DNA from: Pyrobaculum oguniense TE7
Lineage (GTDB): Archaea > Thermoproteota > Thermoprotei > Thermoproteales > Thermoproteaceae
Length of the DNA stretch: 64,000 bases
Reading direction: 5' to 3'
NCBI GenBank assembly: GCA_000247545.1
Contig: CP003316.1
Coordinates: 529,233 to 593,232, forward strand
In this document: positions 15,645 to 25,117 of the stretch, piece by piece
Numbering within the stretch: position 1 is the stretch's first letter
Layout of the letters: every line of letters begins with the position of its first letter
Notes under the pieces: model-generated
Databases searched by the model: none
What the model saw: only the letters and a program-made list of their open reading frames with translations
Told to the model about the DNA's origin: nothing
Made by a program: the position numbers and the translations under genes

Positions 15645-18431
15645 GTGGTCTTTAATCTGCTTCACGTCGCCGTGAGGGAGGCCCTCAAAGAGAGGGGGAT
15701 AGAGGAGCCTACCGAGCCACAAGCAAAGGCGATTCCGGAGATCTTGGAGGGTAACAACGTATTGATAATAGCCCCCACTGGTAGCGGTAAGACGGAAGCC
15801 GCCATGTTGCCGATATTGTCCAAAATGTTGGAGCAGGGTACTGAAAACGCTGGTATATACGTATTGTACATCACCCCGCTGAGGGCGTTGAACAGAGATC
15901 TGCTTGACAGAATAAGGTGGTGGGGAGAGAGGCTGGGGTTTAGGGTGGACGTTAGGCATGGCGACACGGACAAAGCCGATAGGCAGAGGCAGAGCAAGAC
16001 TCCGCCGCACATTCTCATCACCACGCCTGAGATGTTGCAAGCCGTGATGACTGGTAGGAGATTGTTGGGACACCTAAAAGAGGTGAGGTGGGTTGTAGTG
16101 GACGAGGTGCACGAGCTTGCAGAGGATAAGAGGGGCGTTCAACTTAGCCTCGCCTTGGAGAGGCTTAGATATCACGTAGGGCGGGATTTCCAGATAGTGG
16201 GGTTGTCCGCCACTGTGGGTAGCCCGGTGGAGGTGGCGAAGTTCCTCATGGGTGTTGGAAGGCCGTTTAAAATCGTGATGGTCAACGTAGTGAGGAACAT
16301 GCAACTGGATGTTGTCAGGCCTTGGCCGTCTGAAGAGGACGTAAAGCTGGCCGAGTCTTCGGGCTTATTTCCGGACGTCGTGGCACGCCTGCGGCTGATA
16401 AAGAAGCTCGTCGAGGAGAATAGATCTACGCTGATTTTTGTCAATACTAGGAGCATGGCCGAGTTGCTGGGCTTCCGCCTATCATACCTATTCCCAGACC
16501 TCCCCGTCGCGGTTCACCACTCTTCTCTATCTAAAATGGTGCGCGTGTCTGTAGAGGAAAGACTGAAAAAGGGCGATCTAAAAGCCGTTGTTGCAACCTC
16601 TAGTCTGGAGCTGGGGATCGACATAGGCCACATAGATTTGGTAATCCAGTACATTTCGCCTCACCAAGTAACCAGGCTACTCCAAAGAGTGGGGCGAAGT
16701 GGGCACAGGCTAACCGCAGTGCCTAAGGGGGTGATAATAGGCGAGGATATCAATGACGTCATGGAAGCCGCTGTTGTTGTCAAGTTGGCTAAGAATGGGT
16801 TTATAGAGCCGACGCAAATACCTTACAAGCCCTACGACGTCTTAGTCAATCAGATAGTGGCCTTCCTCCTCCTTAAGCCAAGGTGGAGGCTGGAGGAGCT
16901 CTACGAAATTATAAAGAGGGCCTACCCCTACAGAGACCTTACCATCGAGGAGCTTAGGAGAGTGGTGAAGTTTATGCAAGATCTATACCCAAGGCTTGCC
17001 ACCTATTTCGAGGACAGCGACACTGTAGCGAGGCCGAGGGGACGTGGTTTCTACCGCTATTTCTACGAAACTCTTTCGATGATACCAGATGAGAGGCAGT
17101 ACGCGGTGATAAACTCCAAGACCGGCGAGCTGGTAGGGGCGCTCGATGAGTCGTTCATCGCAGAGTATGGGAATCCCGGCGTCAAGTTTATCTTCAGGGG
17201 CAGGCCATGGCTAATCACAGAGGTTGACGACAGGAGTATAAAAGTTGTAGAGGTCTCTGACCCAAGCGGCGCGATCCCCAGCTGGATAGGGGAGGAGATA
17301 CCGGTGCCCTACGAGGTGGCCCAGGAAGTCGGCAGACTGAGGAGAAGAGTCAGAGAGGGGGCGACCCCCGAAGATATAGCTAGAGAGTACCACGTAAATG
17401 AGGAGACAGCAAAGCACATAGTGGAGGAAGTTAAGAAGCACGAGGGGCCGTTGCCGGACGACAAGACGGTGGTAGTTGAGCAATTTAGAGAAAATGTAGT
17501 GATAGTACACGCCGCCTTCGGCACTCTAGTTAATAGGACCTTGGGCAAACTACTCGGCGAGCTCTTAATTAGGCTTTTGGAGAAGCCTGTAGGGGTGCAC
17601 CAAGACCCCTACGGCATAATTATCCAGACGTCTGAGGCACTTGCAGCCGAGCTCGTGACTGAGCAGTTGGAAAAGCTGGCATGGATGGAAGTAAGAGAAA
17701 TAGCAGAGCTTATAAAAACCGCCTTGGTGAAGTCGGGGTCTTTTAAACGTAGGTTGCTACACGTGGCTAAGAGAATGGGCGCTGTGGATAAAGAGGCCGA
17801 CGTGTATAGCGTCAGTATGTCTAAGCTAGTAGAGGCTTTTAGCGGCACGCCGGTATTCGACGAGGCGTTGAGGGAGGCGCTGGAACGAGACCTAGACCTA
17901 AGTCACACCGTTGAGGTTCTCCAGCGGATAAAGGCTAGGGAGGTGAAAATACTCTACTCGCCGCAGCCCACATACCTGGGCGAGGTGCTCTACGAAAAGC
18001 TGTCTCACAGACTTGAAATCATACCGCCAGAAAGGCTAAGGAGGCTTGTCCTAGACAGCACAAAAGCCAGACTGCTTAACTACACAATGCTCGGCGTCTG
18101 TTTAGAATGCGGCTGGTACGGCTTAGTCCGCGTTGGCGAAGTTTACGAGCTCAGGTGCCCTAAATGCGGCGGTGAGAACATAGGCGTTGTAAGAGTTGTG
18201 AGAAGCGACAACCTAGAGCGGGAAGTTCGGCGAAATTATGAAGAGGTGAAAAAGACGGCAGAGATCCTCCGCAGATACGGGTGGCTGGGCCTATACGTCT
18301 TGGCGTCGCGCCTACCCCTAGAAGCCGTACAGGAGGTGTTAGCCCAGCTAGACGGAGCCGATATCAATGCGGTAACTGAAAGAATTCAGGAACTGGAGAA
18401 GGAGTATCTAAAACAAAGACTGCTCGATTAG
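15645..18431 (+). CDS. lhr: Lhr-like superfamily 2 helicase with zinc ribbon
   Basis: An archaeal large helicase-related (Lhr) protein of about 928 residues. Motif I is APTGSGKTEA, motif II DEVH (VVVDEVHEL), motif III LSATV, and the second RecA domain has ATSSLELGIDIG and QRVGRSGHR. After the helicase core come the winged-helix and Lhr-core regions, then a C-terminal CLECGWYG...CPKCGG zinc ribbon. Lhr enzymes unwind DNA-DNA and DNA-RNA duplexes in repair, or act on RNA. The open frame starts at TTG 15636; GTG 15645 gives the family's usual N-terminus and fits a TATA-like stretch at 15622-15630. It overlaps the convergent transferase gene by 24 bases. Confidence 0.88.
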   Translation: MVFNLLHVAVREALKERGIEEPTEPQAKAIPEILEGNNVLIIAPTGSGKTEAAMLPILSKMLEQGTENAGIYVLYITPLRALNRDLLDRIRWWGERLGFRVDVRHGDTDKADRQRQSKTPPHILITTPEMLQAVMTGRRLLGHLKEVRWVVVDEVHELAEDKRGVQLSLALERLRYHVGRDFQIVGLSATVGSPVEVAKFLMGVGRPFKIVMVNVVRNMQLDVVRPWPSEEDVKLAESSGLFPDVVARLRLIKKLVEENRSTLIFVNTRSMAELLGFRLSYLFPDLPVAVHHSSLSKMVRVSVEERLKKGDLKAVVATSSLELGIDIGHIDLVIQYISPHQVTRLLQRVGRSGHRLTAVPKGVIIGEDINDVMEAAVVVKLAKNGFIEPTQIPYKPYDVLVNQIVAFLLLKPRWRLEELYEIIKRAYPYRDLTIEELRRVVKFMQDLYPRLATYFEDSDTVARPRGRGFYRYFYETLSMIPDERQYAVINSKTGELVGALDESFIAEYGNPGVKFIFRGRPWLITEVDDRSIKVVEVSDPSGAIPSWIGEEIPVPYEVAQEVGRLRRRVREGATPEDIAREYHVNEETAKHIVEEVKKHEGPLPDDKTVVVEQFRENVVIVHAAFGTLVNRTLGKLLGELLIRLLEKPVGVHQDPYGIIIQTSEALAAELVTEQLEKLAWMEVREIAELIKTALVKSGSFKRRLLHVAKRMGAVDKEADVYSVSMSKLVEAFSGTPVFDEALREALERDLDLSHTVEVLQRIKAREVKILYSPQPTYLGEVLYEKLSHRLEIIPPERLRRLVLDSTKARLLNYTMLGVCLECGWYGLVRVGEVYELRCPKCGGENIGVVRVVRSDNLEREVRRNYEEVKKTAEILRRYGWLGLYVLASRLPLEAVQEVLAQLDGADINAVTERIQELEKEYLKQRLLD

Positions 18432-19412
18432 GCGTGTTTTAAAATAAGGGCCAAGATCAGAGCGGCCGAATTGGGCCAAGTCGCGCTGTAATAACTCAAT
18501 AGCCTTGTCTCTATCCATCGGCTTCACTTCTCCGTTTTTGAATATGGAAAGAGGAGGCACGTCCCTATCAACTACCCCGTATACATGCGAGAGAGGGCCT
18601 ACATACCGCCCGCCGTATATTAAAGTGCCGATAGCCGTCTTCACAAACTCGCCTAGTATAGGGCCCAACTTTCGGTACGCCCTGGAGGTGTAGGAAGGCC
18701 TAATTAGGCCCAGGGTGTTCTTCAAGTTAGAGACCGTGGTGCCGGCCCCCATGTTGACAAAGGCAGATACATACGCATCGCCTAGATATCCCGTATGTTG
18801 CTTCCGGGTATAGGCGTCGAGAATAGCATTTTTGGCCTCCTCCCTGATCTTCGAGTCGAAATAAAGCGTAGTACCCGGTCGCACATAGGTAAAAGGCAAA
18901 ACCGCAGAGGAGGGCCCAACCACGGCGGGGCCCTCAACGTATGTGTATTCGTATATTTTGCCTCTTACATATACCAAACCCCTTGTCTCTCCTTTCACGT
19001 CTCCTCTTACAAGCTCCACGCCAAGCTCCCTAAGTTTGTTAAAGGCCATATTCATAATTTCTACGTTCTTCTCAATAATATCGGCAAGCGATGTGAGGGG
19101 CTCCACGACCAGCTCTTCGCCGCCGAGATTTACGTAAAAATCGCCGCATTTTAAATTTCTCGATCTCAACAAGTACGGGACGCACCCCACGTGAACTTTC
19201 GGAACGTCTCCGGGAATCCCCCTCCTGATCTCAAGCTTACAGCCCTCTAAGATTAGGGGTAGATCCGCACTATCCTCTACGTAGATCACCGCCTTGCCCT
19301 CTTCGCACGAGGACAATGCAACCAGTTCTACAAGTCTAAAGCCGCCAGCTATGACATAGGGCGAAGGTACAGCCAGCCTGGGGCTAAGAGATCCTACCAA
19401 CGCAATTTCCAC
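18408..19412 (-). CDS. left-handed beta-helix acyltransferase/sugar-nucleotide-type protein
   Basis: A 334-residue protein. The C-terminal half resembles the left-handed beta-helix of GlmU-like bifunctional sugar-phosphate enzymes: VVGPSSAVLPFTYVRPGTTLYF, then the block KQHTGYLGDAYVSAFVNMGAG and TTVSNLKNTLG that is well conserved in this family. The N-terminal 100 residues are not a clear nucleotidyltransferase, lacking an obvious GxGxR motif. It probably transfers an acyl group to a sugar or sugar nucleotide for cell-envelope glycans. It is convergent with lhr and divergent from the gene at 19452. Confidence 0.7.
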   Translation of the reverse strand: MEIALVGSLSPRLAVPSPYVIAGGFRLVELVALSSCEEGKAVIYVEDSADLPLILEGCKLEIRRGIPGDVPKVHVGCVPYLLRSRNLKCGDFYVNLGGEELVVEPLTSLADIIEKNVEIMNMAFNKLRELGVELVRGDVKGETRGLVYVRGKIYEYTYVEGPAVVGPSSAVLPFTYVRPGTTLYFDSKIREEAKNAILDAYTRKQHTGYLGDAYVSAFVNMGAGTTVSNLKNTLGLIRPSYTSRAYRKLGPILGEFVKTAIGTLIYGGRYVGPLSHVYGVVDRDVPPLSIFKNGEVKPMDRDKAIELLQRDLAQFGRSDLGPYFKTRLIEQSLF

Positions 19413-19451
19413 AAAGACTTATTAACGTGAGTTTTAATAAGTGGCGTTGCG

Positions 19452-20180
19452 ATGATAGAGAAAGTCGTAAAGGAGCTGTTCGGCGTGGAGGATGCGCCGA
19501 AGTGGCTGGAGAAAGAAGTACTACGAAAAATCGAGGAAAGTGGGATGGACGTTCAAAGCGCCGTACACTACCTAGCTCCGCTAATCGCCGAGGTGCACAG
19601 GGCCAACATTTCCAAGTACAGGCCCGGAGGTTCCAGCATAAGAAAGGCGTCAGTCTACCTAACAGCTGAATTACTAGAGCGCTGGGGGTATAAAGTGGAG
19701 TTTGTGGAACTGTTCGGAACTACACTGCCGGCGGCGGTGAGGGGGGAGGGGCGCTACGTGCCCGTGGTGCCAATATTTGACACAAAAAGGAAAAGCAAGT
19801 ACCTAGCCGCCAAGAGCAAGAGGCTTATGCACAGCATAATCCAGATATCAGCCACGCCGGAGGCGGAGGGGGTGGTAGCCGAGGTGCTGAGGGTAGAAAA
19901 ACCACCGTATTACTACCTATACACATATGTAGACATCGGCAGACTTGTCGAGGAGGCGACACCTCTAACAGCAACAGTTAACAAGAAAAGAGGGAAAATC
20001 TACAGCTACTGGAAGTACTTCAGAGAAAGGGGCTACTTGGTGCTAGTGGGAAGAGAAATAGGGGGGATTGCCGTAGATCTACTGGCGGTAGGCCTAGGAA
20101 AATACGCCGTTGTAAGTAACAACAGCGGCAAGAAGGTGGCCAGGCTAAGAAAATTCGTCGACGCTATTTACTTAGTTTGA
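19452..20180 (+). CDS. conserved hypothetical protein
   Basis: A 242-residue basic protein from ATG 19452, with the A/T stretch TTTTAATAAG about 20 bases upstream. The C-terminal part (GGIAVDLLAVGLGKYAVVSN) has the alternating pattern of a beta-strand core with an Asp and could be a degenerate PD-(D/E)XK-like fold, but the full acidic/Lys triad is not evident. I do not recognise the family, and the neighbours do not suggest a role. The 3' end overlaps the opposite-strand gene by 13 bases. Confidence 0.6.
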   Translation: MIEKVVKELFGVEDAPKWLEKEVLRKIEESGMDVQSAVHYLAPLIAEVHRANISKYRPGGSSIRKASVYLTAELLERWGYKVEFVELFGTTLPAAVRGEGRYVPVVPIFDTKRKSKYLAAKSKRLMHSIIQISATPEAEGVVAEVLRVEKPPYYYLYTYVDIGRLVEEATPLTATVNKKRGKIYSYWKYFRERGYLVLVGREIGGIAVDLLAVGLGKYAVVSNNSGKKVARLRKFVDAIYLV

Positions 20181-20452
20181 GCAACCGCCTTCCTCCTCTC
20201 CCTCTTCTTCTCGATTTCTTTTTCAACAAGAGAGAGGTGGAAGCTCAGCTCTTCTATTCCGAACTTCTTCGCCGCCTCCCTGCCGTACTTCACAAGCGCT
20301 TCGGCCTCTGCTAAATCTCCCTTCCTCGCTTTTTCCATAGCTGTGTATACAATACACTCAGCAAGCTTTTCTCTAAACTCGAGAGCCTTAGCGCTGTTGC
20401 CCTCCTTCTCAGCCCACGTGATGAGCTTTTCCCACTTGCCGCATATAGGCAT
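20168..20452 (-). CDS. small helical protein, function unknown
   Basis: 94 residues, predicted almost entirely helical, with a pattern like one or two TPR repeats (AMEKARKGDLAEAEALVKYGREAAKKFG) and a basic tail. It lies 29 bases downstream of the ribbon-helix-helix gene on the same strand, but an A/T-rich stretch (20459-20480) between them could give it a separate promoter. No known function. Confidence 0.55.
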   Translation of the reverse strand: MPICGKWEKLITWAEKEGNSAKALEFREKLAECIVYTAMEKARKGDLAEAEALVKYGREAAKKFGIEELSFHLSLVEKEIEKKRERRKAVAQTK

Positions 20453-20481
20453 GGCGCTTTATTTAGGCGTTATTAAAAATT

Positions 20482-20985
20482 TTACTCAATTACAGAAAGC
20501 TGGGCCTTCAGCCTCATCAACTTGATGTACTCCTCTTCGAGGCCCAGTTTTTTCGCCATTTTCATAGCCTTGGAGAGCTTCTTGCTCAGCCTCATGGCGA
20601 TCTCCGGGTTCTTAGGAATAATACCCAACTTTACTTTCCTAACGTAGTCTTCTACATCTCTAATAACCGTGTGCACCTCCTCAGCCGCAATGTCTAGATC
20701 TACGTCATCTATTTTCGTGTTTTTCTGAACATTTACCGTCAGCACAATGGGCTCTACCAGAACTCTGTCTTGGGGCCTTTCTATGTTGTACTTGCCTAGG
20801 AGATACCCGGCGATGAGGTAGCGGACCAGCTCCGACACCCCGTCAAGCCCTTCCCTCTTTGCAAGCTCCTCAAGTACAGACTTAACTTTTTTGTGTACTC
20901 TGACGGAGACGATGGCCCCCTCTTTGTCGGGCGCTCTGAATAAATCGTTATAGGTAAGGTCGAACTCTCTCACCACGTTACTCAT
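20482..20985 (-). CDS. ribbon-helix-helix-type DNA-binding protein
   Basis: A 167-residue protein. Residues 24-68 fit a ribbon-helix-helix: a short strand (AIVSVRVHKK), a first helix (KSVLEELAKREGL) and a second helix (SELVRYLIAGYLLGKY). The C-terminal 80 residues are acidic then basic helices that probably oligomerise or bind a ligand. Such proteins are usually local transcription repressors. It is divergent from the glycosyltransferase gene at 21115, so control of that gene or autoregulation is possible but not shown. Confidence 0.6.
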   Translation of the reverse strand: MSNVVREFDLTYNDLFRAPDKEGAIVSVRVHKKVKSVLEELAKREGLDGVSELVRYLIAGYLLGKYNIERPQDRVLVEPIVLTVNVQKNTKIDDVDLDIAAEEVHTVIRDVEDYVRKVKLGIIPKNPEIAMRLSKKLSKAMKMAKKLGLEEEYIKLMRLKAQLSVIE

Positions 20986-21114
20986 ATCATCTAGACAAGC
21001 AGAATTATATACCCCAAACGCCTAATTTCAGTATTAACACTAGCAAATATCCTGAAGGTGATATAGCGTGGATGTTGTTCTTATAAACATTAAAAGTCGG
21101 TCTTACGGCCCCCC

Positions 21115-22179
21115 GTGATTGAGCTATTGTTCATCTTGCCATTCGTAGGGCTGGCAGTGGCCGGCCTCGTTAGGGAATACATGTTTTGGAGAAGCCGAGA
21201 CGAGGTTTTCCCCCAGAGCTGTGAAAAAATCACCGTAGTGGTGCCCATGCGGGGTGTTCACGGAGCCACGGAGGAGAACCTAAAAGCTATTACGTCTCAG
21301 AAGGCCGGGTCTGAGGTGGAGTACATCTTCGTAGTGGACTCCTACGACGATCCGGCGTATCCCATCGCCCAGAAATTCGGCAGGGTGGTTCTAAACGCCG
21401 GGGATGGCAAAAGCGGAGCATTGGCCACCGCACTGTCCCACGCGACTGGGGACTGTATTGTATTCGCAGACGACGACATAAGGCCAGGCCCCCGCTGGCT
21501 GGAGCTAATGACTGCTCCGCTATCTAAATTCACCGCCGTGACGACGTATAGGTGGTACCTAGGCTCCGGCTTGTGCCACAAGATAAGACTGGCAATAAGC
21601 AACATGGGCTTTCCTGCGATGCTCGATAAGAGGTCGAGGTTTGTTTGGGGCGGCTCTACGTCGTTTAGGAGCGGCTTCGCCAAGGCGACAAAACTAGCAG
21701 AAAGGTTGCCCAAATTCATAAGCGACGACTATGCCGTCTACTCGGCGATAAAGGAGATAGGAGGAAGTGTATGGTTCGCGAAAGGCGCGGTTGTCCCGAC
21801 GCCTGACCCCCAGTGCAGAGTAGCTGAGGCCTTCTGGTGGGGCATAAGGCAGATCCTCATGGTCAAGTGGCACGCCCCCGCAGGTTGGTACGCAGGCCTT
21901 TTTATATATACGCTGGGCTTCATAATTTCCGTGGTCCTGCCAGCTATAGGCGCCGCCCTGGGCGACTATTGGCTGTTAACAGGGTTGGCGATCCACCCAG
22001 TTAACATAGCAAAGGATATCATTAGGGCGAGAGGCGTGGGCAGACACGCCGGAATACCCATTAATTTAGCCACCGTGCTGTCTACTTGGGCCGTGGGCAA
22101 TATTGTAATACCACTCGCCGTCTGGGCCTCGGCGTTTGTTAAATGCGTAAACTGGAGGGGGAGGAGGATATGCCGGTAG
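21115..22179 (+). CDS. membrane-anchored GT2/GT21-like glycosyltransferase
   Basis: A 354-residue inverting glycosyltransferase of GT-A fold. It starts with a membrane helix, then has VVVPMRGVHGATEENLKA, the metal-binding DDD motif (CIVFADDDIRPGP), the acceptor Asp block (ISDDYAVYSAIK) and the (R/Q)xxW-like WWGIRQILMVKW before two or three C-terminal membrane helices. The layout is closest to ceramide-glucosyltransferase-like enzymes, so it probably glycosylates a lipid at the membrane. The stop overlaps the start of the next small membrane protein. Confidence 0.82.
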   Translation: MIELLFILPFVGLAVAGLVREYMFWRSRDEVFPQSCEKITVVVPMRGVHGATEENLKAITSQKAGSEVEYIFVVDSYDDPAYPIAQKFGRVVLNAGDGKSGALATALSHATGDCIVFADDDIRPGPRWLELMTAPLSKFTAVTTYRWYLGSGLCHKIRLAISNMGFPAMLDKRSRFVWGGSTSFRSGFAKATKLAERLPKFISDDYAVYSAIKEIGGSVWFAKGAVVPTPDPQCRVAEAFWWGIRQILMVKWHAPAGWYAGLFIYTLGFIISVVLPAIGAALGDYWLLTGLAIHPVNIAKDIIRARGVGRHAGIPINLATVLSTWAVGNIVIPLAVWASAFVKCVNWRGRRICR

Positions 22180-22397
22180 ACTACGGCGCCGTCTGGGCCA
22201 TCCTCAAAGCGGTGTTTAACACAGTAGCCACATTATTAGCATCGCTGGGCTTCGGGGAGGCGGGCGGCCGGGTGGCCGCCGCTGTGTTTTTCGCGTCCTT
22301 CTTCTTCCTCATGGGAGTATTTAGAAAGACGCGTAGAATCGTGGGTCTTTTGCTGGCGGCTACTATTATAATCCTAGCGCTTTTAGCCTTCATCTAA
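22170..22397 (+). CDS. small two-helix membrane protein
   Basis: 75 residues from ATG 22170, which overlaps the end of the glycosyltransferase gene by 10 bases; an upstream in-frame start at 22143 would overlap it by 37. Two strongly hydrophobic stretches flank a short basic loop (RKTRR). Translational coupling to the glycosyltransferase suggests a shared complex or function. No family recognised. Confidence 0.65.
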   Translation: MPVDYGAVWAILKAVFNTVATLLASLGFGEAGGRVAAAVFFASFFFLMGVFRKTRRIVGLLLAATIIILALLAFI

Positions 22398-22426
22398 GGA
22401 ATATAAAGAGGACGGTTAAAAGCCAC

Positions 22427-24199
22427 GTGGTACGCATCGCCGTCGTCGACGTAGACTCTTGTCAGCCTAAGAAATGTGGTCATGAGTGTGTGAAGTACTG
22501 CCCGGTGAACAAGACGGGGAAGGTGGTGTGGATAGACGAGCAGACAAAGAAGGCGGTAATATCGGAGGCTCTCTGCATTGGTTGCGGCATCTGTGTCCAT
22601 AAGTGCCCCTTTGAGGCAATTACGATTGTCAATCTCCCCGACGAGCTGGAGAGAGACTGCGTGCACCGCTACGGGCCCAGCGGGTTTAAGCTTTATAGGC
22701 TCCCGATTTTGAAAAGAGGCAAGATAGTGGGGGTTCTGGGGCGCAACGCCCTCGGCAAGACAACCATGGCGAGGATATTGGCCGGGGAGCTGGTGCCCAA
22801 CTTGTGTAATCCTGAAGGCGGGAGTGGCCGCGAGGAGGTGATTAAACAGTTCAGAGGCACTGAGCTTCACACCTACTTCTCTGAGCTTTATAACAATAAG
22901 CTTCGTGCTGTCCACAAAATCCAGTACATAGAGCTGATTCCCCTCTACTTAAAGGGTACAGTTGGAGATATTATAAAAAAGGCGGGGATAAGGGATGAGC
23001 TCGTCAAGCGCTTCGGCCTAGACAAGCTCGTGTCTAGGGAGATCGACAAGCTGTCCGGTGGGGAGTTGCAGAAGCTTGCGATTGCCGCCGCTTTGTCGAA
23101 AGATGCCGACGTCTACATATTCGACGAGCCTGCCACCCACCTAGACGTGGTGGAGCGCGTGAAGGTGGGGGACGCCATCAGGGAGTACACCCAGAATAAG
23201 TACGTCCTAGTTGTAGAGCACGACTTGACTGTGCTGGATTTTCTCGCAGACAACGTGGTGATTGTATACGGAAAGCCGGGGGCATACGGTATAGTGTCGC
23301 ATCCCGGGGGGGCGAGGGAGGCCGTGAACGAGTACCTCTCGGGGTACATCTCCTCAGAGAACATGAGGATTAGGGATAGGCCTATAAAGTTCGAGACTAG
23401 ACCGCCGGAGAGAAAGAGCGGAAAGGCCGCGCGGCTTGTGGAGTGGGATAACATACATGTCGTCCTAGGAGACTTCCAGCTGGAGATATCTGCATCGTAC
23501 ATAGCGAAGGGGGAGGTGGTGGGGGTCGTGGGGCCCAACGGCATTGGAAAAACGACATTTCTCAAGGTGCTGGTAGGCGAGGTTAAGCCGAAGAGCGGCA
23601 CAGTAAGCTCGTCTCCGCGGATTAGCTACAAACCGCAGTACATTAGGGACATCGCGGTGAAAAACCAAGACGTTCCCGTGAGTCTCTGGCTTACGCAACA
23701 AGCCGGCGACTACTCCGACAACCCTATATGGCCTGACCTAAACAGCGGCTTTAACCTAACGCCTCTTCTCGGGCGGAAAATGGGGGAGCTTTCTGGCGGT
23801 GAGCTACAGAGAGTGGTAGTCGCGGCTTCGCTCCTAAAAAAGGCAGACATATACGTGTTAGACGAGCCAATGGCGTATCTAGACGTGGAGCAGAGAATAA
23901 CCGTTGCCCGTACAATAAGGCGTATCATCGAAGAGAGCGAAGTAGCGGCGCTGGTGGTGGAGCACGACATCGCCATGCTGGACTACATGTCCAACGCCGT
24001 TATGCCATTCATCGGCGAGCCCGGTGTTAGGGGCTACTCCCCGGGGCCGACCGACATGAGGACTGGGATGAACATGTTCTTAAAGTGGGCGGATGCGTCC
24101 TTTAGAAGAGACGTGCGATCGGGCAGGCCTAGGCTGAACAAGCCGGGATCCGCCCTTGACAGAGAGCAGAAAGAAAAGGGCGAGCTTTACTATATGTAA
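22427..24199 (+). CDS. ABCE1/Rli1 ribosome-recycling ATPase
   Basis: A 590-residue ABCE1, the cytosolic ATPase that splits ribosomes after termination. The N-terminal iron-sulfur domain has two ferredoxin-like clusters (a CxxxxCxxxC-type run near residues 12-25 and CIGCGICVHKCPF near 50-62). The first nucleotide-binding domain has GRNALGKTT, LSGGE and FDEPATHLD; the hinge follows; the second has GPNGIGKTT, LSGGE and LDEPMAYLD. All features of the family are intact. GTG start with AATATAAAG about 23 bases upstream. Confidence 0.95.
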   Translation: MVRIAVVDVDSCQPKKCGHECVKYCPVNKTGKVVWIDEQTKKAVISEALCIGCGICVHKCPFEAITIVNLPDELERDCVHRYGPSGFKLYRLPILKRGKIVGVLGRNALGKTTMARILAGELVPNLCNPEGGSGREEVIKQFRGTELHTYFSELYNNKLRAVHKIQYIELIPLYLKGTVGDIIKKAGIRDELVKRFGLDKLVSREIDKLSGGELQKLAIAAALSKDADVYIFDEPATHLDVVERVKVGDAIREYTQNKYVLVVEHDLTVLDFLADNVVIVYGKPGAYGIVSHPGGAREAVNEYLSGYISSENMRIRDRPIKFETRPPERKSGKAARLVEWDNIHVVLGDFQLEISASYIAKGEVVGVVGPNGIGKTTFLKVLVGEVKPKSGTVSSSPRISYKPQYIRDIAVKNQDVPVSLWLTQQAGDYSDNPIWPDLNSGFNLTPLLGRKMGELSGGELQRVVVAASLLKKADIYVLDEPMAYLDVEQRITVARTIRRIIEESEVAALVVEHDIAMLDYMSNAVMPFIGEPGVRGYSPGPTDMRTGMNMFLKWADASFRRDVRSGRPRLNKPGSALDREQKEKGELYYM

Positions 24200-24201
24200 T
24201 C

Positions 24202-24669
24202 ATGCCATATATATACGGCGTGTTGCCTCCTGTGAGGCCCTTGCCGCCTTTTGAGCACGTCGTTCCTGTGAAGCCGCACATCACGCTTGTCAAGGTTGAG
24301 AAGCCTGTAAGAATAGAGATCCGGTACCGCCAATTCACCGCCACGGTGGGGCATATACTTCTACTCCCATCTAGCTCGAGGCCGAGGTACATAGCTCTAA
24401 GGGTGGAGCCATATGGGGAGTTCGCTGCGTTGAGATCGTTGCTAATGGCCTCCCTGGCGGGCGAATTAGTTGAGCGGTACTCCGAGTTTAAGCCGCATCT
24501 CACGGTGTACTCTATTAGGGCAAAGAGGCCGACCGAAGAGGACTTAAGGCCGGCTATAGAGGAGGCTAGCAGGTTGGTAGGCACGGCGTTTGAGGTCAAG
24601 GCAATACACCTACTAGACACCACTGGAGGCGCCTACATACCTGTATATGTCATCCCCCTCAGCCAGTAG
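24202..24669 (+). CDS. 2H phosphoesterase (2'-5' RNA ligase-like)
   Basis: A 155-residue protein with the two His-x-Thr motifs that define the 2H superfamily: H26-I-T28 in KPHITLVKVE and H99-L-T101 in FKPHLTVYSI. The family contains 2'-5' RNA ligases and cyclic phosphodiesterases that act on RNA 2',3'-cyclic ends. It starts 3 bases after the ABCE1 stop, so it is probably co-transcribed with a translation factor. Exact substrate is not visible. Confidence 0.8.
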   Translation: MPYIYGVLPPVRPLPPFEHVVPVKPHITLVKVEKPVRIEIRYRQFTATVGHILLLPSSSRPRYIALRVEPYGEFAALRSLLMASLAGELVERYSEFKPHLTVYSIRAKRPTEEDLRPAIEEASRLVGTAFEVKAIHLLDTTGGAYIPVYVIPLSQ

Positions 24670-25117
24670 ACTTGTAAAGGCATACCTCGCCGGCGTGGGG
24701 ATAAACGGTTGCGAGGTCCACAACGTGAAGAGCTACCTTCGGCAGTGGCTACACGGCCTTGGCTATGTTGAGGGGTCGAAGGCTGTTATCCCGGCGTCTT
24801 ATTGCAGGTACCGCCCGACCACTGTGTGGGAGCACCTGTACTTCATAAAGGGGGCTTTTGAGACATACGGCGAGTTTTTCATGGGCGACCCCCACGGAGG
24901 ACATCCCATTGTGGTATTCGAGACTGGTAGTAAAAAGTTGGCGAAGTCGCTGAGGCTCATAGGCGTGACGCCCCTAGTTACCACAGACGAGGCCCGCCGG
25001 CGCAGGTTCGTAGTTATATACGACAGGCGCGACGTCAAGCTCTTTGTAAAGATGGTAAAGCCCGTGGTGGATGATCCCCACGTCGCCGTTGCCCTGGGGC
25101 TATGCAAGCGGATGTAG
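24647..25117 (+). CDS. conserved hypothetical protein
   Basis: A 156-residue basic protein overlapping both neighbours (23 bases with the 2H gene, 16 with the channel gene), so it is firmly part of the ABCE1 operon. It contains two similar-looking halves with conserved Gly and Arg residues (YRPTTVWEHLYFIKG; DEARRRRFVVIYDRRD). I do not recognise the family; RNA binding would fit the context and charge but is only a guess. Confidence 0.55.
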   Translation: MSSPSASRLVKAYLAGVGINGCEVHNVKSYLRQWLHGLGYVEGSKAVIPASYCRYRPTTVWEHLYFIKGAFETYGEFFMGDPHGGHPIVVFETGSKKLAKSLRLIGVTPLVTTDEARRRRFVVIYDRRDVKLFVKMVKPVVDDPHVAVALGLCKRM